Positions 60,230 through 64,000 of a stretch of DNA of 64,000 nucleotides are shown here, one piece after another. The first letter of the stretch is position 1; every line of letters begins with the position of its first letter. Source of the stretch: Homalodisca vitripennis (taxonomy: Eukaryota; Arthropoda; Insecta; Hemiptera; Cicadellidae); NCBI RefSeq assembly GCF_021130785.1, contig NC_060214.1, positions 1,763,001-1,827,000 on the forward strand, in the 5' to 3' direction. A model generated the notes under the pieces. The model saw only the letters and a list, made by a program, of their open reading frames with translations. It did no database searches and was not told the DNA's origin. The translations under genes were made by a program, and so were the position numbers.

Positions 60230-60650
60230 TGAGTAAATGTGCCTTAACCAGAGGCCGAGACATACACATGTATGAGACACGTGGAAGAGCTAACTACCGA
60301 ACTGGGGGACACAGAACGGTGGTTTATGAACACCTGCCCTCCCAAGCGGGTGTGCATTTCCTCAACAGACTGCCCAATTAACTTAAAGATGCTCCAACGT
60401 TAAAGACTCGCCTCAAACGCTTCTTCGTATCTCAAGAATTCTATAATGCGGCGGAGTTTTTGGCATTCGACTAGGAGACTGCCAAATTAGAAGACTGACT
60501 CTGCTGTACGAAGTGGGTTGCACTGGGAATGAATGAAAGATGAGTGATTGTAAAATTGTATGTATGGATGTCTGGAATTTTAGAAAATTCGTATTGACGT
60601 TTGCCATACAATGTACATATTGTCACAGCAATAAAAGATTTTGATTTTGA
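60230..60650 (+). mobile_element. LINE ORF2 C-terminus and 3' tail
   Basis: Plus-strand frame with HMYETRGRANYRTGGHRTVV, YEHLPSQAGVHFLNRLPN, a stop, then LKDAPTLKTRLKRFFVSQEF and YNAAEFLAF before another stop. This is the conserved C-terminal tail of insect LINE ORF2 proteins. The 3' end carries GCAATAAAAGATTTTGATTT, a typical short A/T-rich LINE terminus with a GATTTT repeat. The rest of ORF2 is absent (5' truncation). It sits immediately upstream of the 5S-type SINE. Confidence 0.85.
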
Positions 60651-60663
60651 AGTGTCTTAAGGC

Positions 60664-60910
60664 GTTTAAACGTACTCCCAACCTCGGCTTGCCAATGGTG
60701 CAGTGTAGCGGGTACGGTGGTTATCGCAAGATAACCGGATCAAGCAACGTCGAGCTTGGCTGCTGCTTGGATGGGTGATCGCTGAGCGATCCTGTCCTTG
60801 CAAGCAGTCCGCCTGCCCGACCATTTGTGGTGGCCACCATTGTAAGTCGTTGGTCCCCAGACTGAGTGTTAGTAAGGGCTTCTTAGTCCTAACTTCGTCT
60901 GGTAACACAA
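60664..60910 (+). mobile_element. 5S rRNA-derived SINE (SINE3-like)
   Basis: The segment 60731-60790 reads ACCGGATCAAGCAACGTCGA then CTGCTTGGATGGGTGATCGC, which matches the internal promoter region of 5S rRNA (A box AAGCAACG, C box CTTGGATGGGTGA). It is followed by a non-5S body and a tail GTTGGTCCCCAGACTGAGTG, TTAGTAAGGGCTTCTTAGTC, CTAACTTCGTCTGGTAA that recurs at 25570-25627 and, inverted, at 17306-17337. A 5S head joined to a shared tail is the layout of SINE3-class elements. It lies about 100 bp upstream of the exon at 61018. Confidence 0.8.
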
Positions 60911-60964
60911 CACGATTGCGCATCGAAAACGATTACTTTTGCTCCTAGTTATGGTAACTAATAT

Positions 60965-61010
60965 TTACTGGTAACAGTAACAGTGACAGTGACAGTAACA
61001 GTTACACTGT
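60965..61010 (+). repeat. ACAGTR hexamer repeat before a splice acceptor
   Basis: Six or so units of AACAGT, GACAGT and variants run to within 10 bp of the acceptor ACCGTAG|GT of the next SerT exon. It replaces the pyrimidine tract expected there and supplies several extra AG dinucleotides. Confidence 0.85.
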
Positions 61011-61017
61011 ACCGTAG

Positions 61018-61116
61018 GTCCTGGACTGGTGTTCATCGTTTACCCCGAGGCTATTGCAACTATGACGGGCTCCGTCTTCTGGTCCATCATCTTCTTCCTC
61101 ATGCTCATCACCTTGG
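61018..61116 (+). CDS. SerT: Serotonin transporter exon: loop 4 and start of TM8
   Basis: A 99-bp exon from CCGTAG|GT to TTGG|GTGAGT, entering and leaving in phase 1. The peptide (G)[20 protein letters not shown] then [13 protein letters not shown] covers extracellular loop 4b and the first half of TM8. The phrase [10 protein letters not shown] is typical of invertebrate monoamine transporters. The acceptor context is odd: it is preceded by a hexamer repeat instead of a pyrimidine tract. Frame and phase agree perfectly with both neighbours. Confidence 0.96.
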
Positions 61117-62829
61117 GTGAGTATGCTTAGAGCATAGAAAAGGTAGCGTTATCAAAGTATTGCAAGGTAAATAGTTACTATATTCATCTCATTTCTTCTT
61201 ACATTGTAAAAGGTACTAAACAGAATGTAATTTGGTGTAGACATATGAATTGATCTGATGAGGATCAATCCTAATGTAACAGGTTTTTATCACTGACTAT
61301 TATTTTGTACTAGCAGAAACAGCAAAGTATGATTCCCCTTTCACTCCCGTTATATTATATAAAGTGACTACATGTATGCTGGAATTTCAAGTACATTTCT
61401 TTATAGTTTTTACATTTGCTGTATCAAATTTCACTTTGACATGTTTAGATTTTGATTACTTGAAAAAGAGAATAGATTCCAGTTCTGGCTACTTAGTGTT
61501 CTTTATTTGTATCATACAAAGATGTAAAGTGGTTGAAAATAATAATCATAATTATTTTTCCTCATAGTTTTATCTGTGACTGCGTTTTCAATGGAAACGC
61601 TATAAGTTTTAATGTGACAAAATTGTTTAAATCATATTTAACGCATATTTGGTTCACTCAGAAACCTTGCTTTACAAATCTGTTACTTTGAAGATCATTA
61701 TTAATGTATGTGTTACGTAATTATTGTAACATATGTATGGTCTAGTAAATTAAACAGTTCAAAAACAAATGTCATACATGGTTTTCGTAAAATCTTTCAG
61801 AGAATAACTTAATAAAACCCAAACAATCAGGAGTTTAAAGATTTGATTGTTGTGAATCTCAAATACACTATCCTGTAACTTATTTTCATATTTGAACTAA
61901 AAATGTATGTCATAGTTTAGCTAGGAATATACATATGAAATATTCAATAATGACAGTCAGTTATGAAAAATGCGATTGTTTTGAAAGCAGTACAACAGAT
62001 ACTAAACCAAGAATATGTAGTAATTTCACTTTTTTACATCATCATAAAAGCTCACAAATTGTTAAATTACCTCGAATTTCGAATTTGCCACAGATTATTT
62101 ATTTGAAAACTTGAATATGAGTTTCTATAAAAGATGTGTTAAACTGTTATTGGTGCTTATAATATTATAATATTATAATATTCAATTTATGTTAATAATA
62201 TTTTATAGTGATTTATGTTTTACACATGTTTTCAGTCTAGTCTATCTTACATTTACTTATTCAGTCGATTGTTCTTCAGGCACTTAAAAAAAGGCTGAAA
62301 ATGATTAAACTGAACACAAATGTTCAAAAAGTATGCTCGTGACTTTTTAGTAAGATTATGAAAATCTCATTTTCCCTGTCACTCACTGTGCTCTTCTCTC
62401 CAAGACCTGTGTCACGAATTGCATGATGACGTCATGTACGCATGATCCTCCTTTCATGACGTAGAGAGTCAGATCGGGTGAAAGAGAAATGTATCAAGTA
62501 GATTGTGTGCACGCAGTTTAGTCCCCAAGTCCAAAACTTAAAACATGTCAGATATATACATTTTTGAAACAATCTACGACTATGTGCATAATCTGCAAGC
62601 AATTTTGAGTTAGATTGTGAAGAAGGTTTTAAACAGGGATGTTTGAAAACAGAAGTTTGCCATTTAAAATCTGCAATGGTCATTATTTGAAAACATGGAT
62701 TCGATTAATATGGAAGATCGGTATATGGTGAAGAAATATTATTGAGTGGTGAACTCTACATCAGAATATAGGATTCAATTTGTTGTGTATTTATTTTTCT
62801 AGGAAAGGTCAATTAATCCATTTTTAAGT
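61117..62829 (+). other. SerT intron, no gene seen
   Basis: AT-rich intron after a good GTGAGT donor. A short AATATTATAATATTATAAT run lies near 62159. No coding signal is recognised. Confidence 0.6.
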
Positions 62830-63008
62830 TTTATTTTGCTTGTCCACACGGTGTACTGGCCTGTGCGAGGATCTTATCAAACAGATAAGGGGGAGAGTCG
62901 ATACAGTACAAGGTCGATGGTACTGAAGTGCTTCGGTCACAGACAGGATTTGAACCTGCGTTATCTCTAACTCGGATCCAAAGTCCTTAGACCGCTCGGC
63001 CACCACCA
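62830..63008 (-). mobile_element. tRNA-derived SINE, well preserved
   Basis: On the minus strand from 63008: GTGGCCGAGCGGTCTAAGGA (A box, as in a leucine- or serine-type class II tRNA head), then TCCGAGTTAGAGATAACGCA and GGTTCAAATCCTGTCTGTG (B box), then a body with ACCATCGACCTTGTACTGTA and TTGATAAGATCCTCGCACAG. The body matches the more diverged copy at 22210-22445. It ends near a T-rich AAAATAAAACTT piece. As a head-only match it is not a functional tRNA gene: it lacks a pairing acceptor stem. Confidence 0.88.
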
Positions 63009-63191
63009 AATTACTAGTGTACTGATTAGTTATTTAGTTTTATTAAACAATTTCTTAGCTGCAGACGATATACTCTATTCTTTATCATGCAATACCCGCA
63101 CTAAAATACATCCTTGAGTATGCGAGAGTATCAAGTTCAGGATGAGTTGTTATCTGTTCTCGATTCTAACTTTGACGATGACGACTTCCAG

Positions 63192-63337
63192 GGTTGGACA
63201 GCACCTTCGGCGGCCTGGAGGCGATGATCACCGCCCTCTGTGACGAGTACCCCCGGGTCCTGGGCAGGAACAGGGAGGTGTTCGTGGCTTGTCTGCTGTG
63301 CGGAGTGTACGTCTGCGCTCTGCCTACAACCACCTAC
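63192..63337 (+). CDS. SerT: Serotonin transporter exon: TM8-TM9
   Basis: A 146-bp exon from CTTCCAG|GG to TAC|GTAAGC, entering in phase 1 and leaving in phase 0. The peptide (G)LDSTFGGLEAMITALCDEYP then RVLGRNREVFVACLLCGVYV and CALPTTTY covers the second half of TM8 and TM9. Leu-Asp-Ser at its start are the residues that form the Na2 sodium site in the family. Asp-Glu-Tyr-Pro-Arg with Leu-Gly-Arg resembles insect SerT. The coding part is more GC-rich than the surrounding intron, as are the other exons. The protein continues beyond the window with the Gly-Gly expected after Thr-Tyr. Confidence 0.96.
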
Positions 63338-63404
63338 GTAAGCCGTTCAACTGTACAATTACCGCATTACAATTACCTCTAGATATATCGTAGCTGTGGT
63401 GGGA

Positions 63405-64000
63405 AGTCTTAATACGATGTGATTGTTGCGTTTAGCCTCATTACATCTTCCGCATAATACAATGTGAATGTTGCTTTTAGCTTCATTACATCTTCCGCTT
63501 AATACGATGTGAATGTTAAGTTTAGCTTCATTACATCTTCCGCTTAATACGATGTGAATGTTGCGTTTAGCTTCATTACATCTTCCGCTTAATACAATGT
63601 GAATGTTGCGTTTAGCTTCATTACATCTTCCGCTTAATACAATGTGAATGTTGAGTTTAGCTTCATTACATCTTCCGCTTAATACGATGTGAATGTTGCG
63701 TTTAGCTTCATTACATCTTCCGCTTAATACAATGTGAATGTTGCGTTTAGCTTCATTACATCTTCCGCATAATACAATGTGAATGTTGCGTTTAGCTTCA
63801 TTACATCTTCCGCTTAATACGATGTGAATGTTGCGTTTAGCTTCATTACATCTTCCGGTTAATACGATGTGAATGTTGCGTTTAGCTTCATTACATCTTC
63901 CGGTTAATACGATGTGAATGTTGCGTTTAGCTTCATTACATCTTCCGGTTAATACAATGTGAATGTTGCGTTTAGCTTCATTACATCTTCCGCTTAATAC
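63405..64000. repeat. 45-bp minisatellite, about 13 copies, running off the window
   Basis: Direct repeats of exactly 45 bp with AGCTTCATTACATCTTCCGC, TTAATACGATGTGAATGTTG and CGTTT. Variants CGCTTAA, CGCATAA, CGGTTAA and ATACAATG or ATACGATG are distributed in blocks. It begins about 70 bp after the exon donor and is cut by the window end. It contains no splice site or exon part. Confidence 0.93.

Noticed and set aside
60722..60790. A 5S rRNA gene
   Set aside because: Only the internal promoter region is similar; the 5' and 3' stems of 5S rRNA are absent and a repeated SINE tail follows.
62940..63005. Functional tRNA-Leu/Ser gene on the minus strand
   Set aside because: A and B boxes are present but the acceptor stem does not pair and the same head is joined to a repeated body at 22210-22445, so it is a SINE.

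Overview
This window is AT-rich animal nuclear DNA with long introns, GT-AG splice sites, tRNA- and 5S-derived SINEs, mariner-type and LINE remnants, and many minisatellites. It carries no bacterial gene and no complete intron-free gene. The only host gene I can support is one on the + strand: seven consecutive internal exons of a sodium-dependent serotonin transporter (SLC6 family, SerT). Residues such as the TM3 aspartate and the Asp-Glu-Tyr-Pro-Arg segment after TM8 look like insect SerT. I cannot name the species; an insect with a repeat-rich genome fits best.

The productive exons are 7025-7237 (TM3 and extracellular loop 2), 16699-16837 (end of loop 2 and TM4), 47516-47650 (TM5), 48636-48739 (TM6), 50209-50333 (TM7), 61018-61116 (loop 4 and start of TM8) and 63192-63337 (TM8-TM9). 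All intron phases match across the junctions. The start of the gene (TM1-TM2) and its end (TM10-TM12) lie outside the window. The introns measure about 9.5, 30.7, 1.0, 1.5, 10.7 and 2.1 kb.

The striking feature is that the first two exons have each been amplified in place. At 5279-7171 about 11 copies of a 171-bp unit, and at 13224-16775 about 34 copies of a 104-bp unit, each consist of a 3' splice site plus the 5' part of the exon, without the donor site. Only the last copy of each array runs into a complete exon with a donor. The gene therefore offers about 45 near-identical acceptors for two exons. In the first array the last copy also lacks one G next to its acceptor, which breaks the frame as assembled.

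The rest is intronic. Minisatellites: 1-640 (about 110 bp), 640-1430 (about 75 bp), 12356-12788 (31-bp monomers), 27905-29885 (109 bp), 32215-32555 (about 62 bp), 33304-33710 (92 bp), 34478-37185 (123 bp, about 22 copies), 38665-39645 (128 bp), 40044-40373 (112 bp) and 63405-64000 (45 bp). DNA transposons: a mariner-type element with 550-bp inverted repeats and a decayed transposase (8149-10380), a mariner-like MITE (17340-18013), a long foldback element (18751-21021) and two members of another inverted-repeat family (24211-24725, 26457-27688). Retroelements: four LINE fragments, tRNA-derived SINEs and a 5S-rRNA-derived SINE with two related tails.
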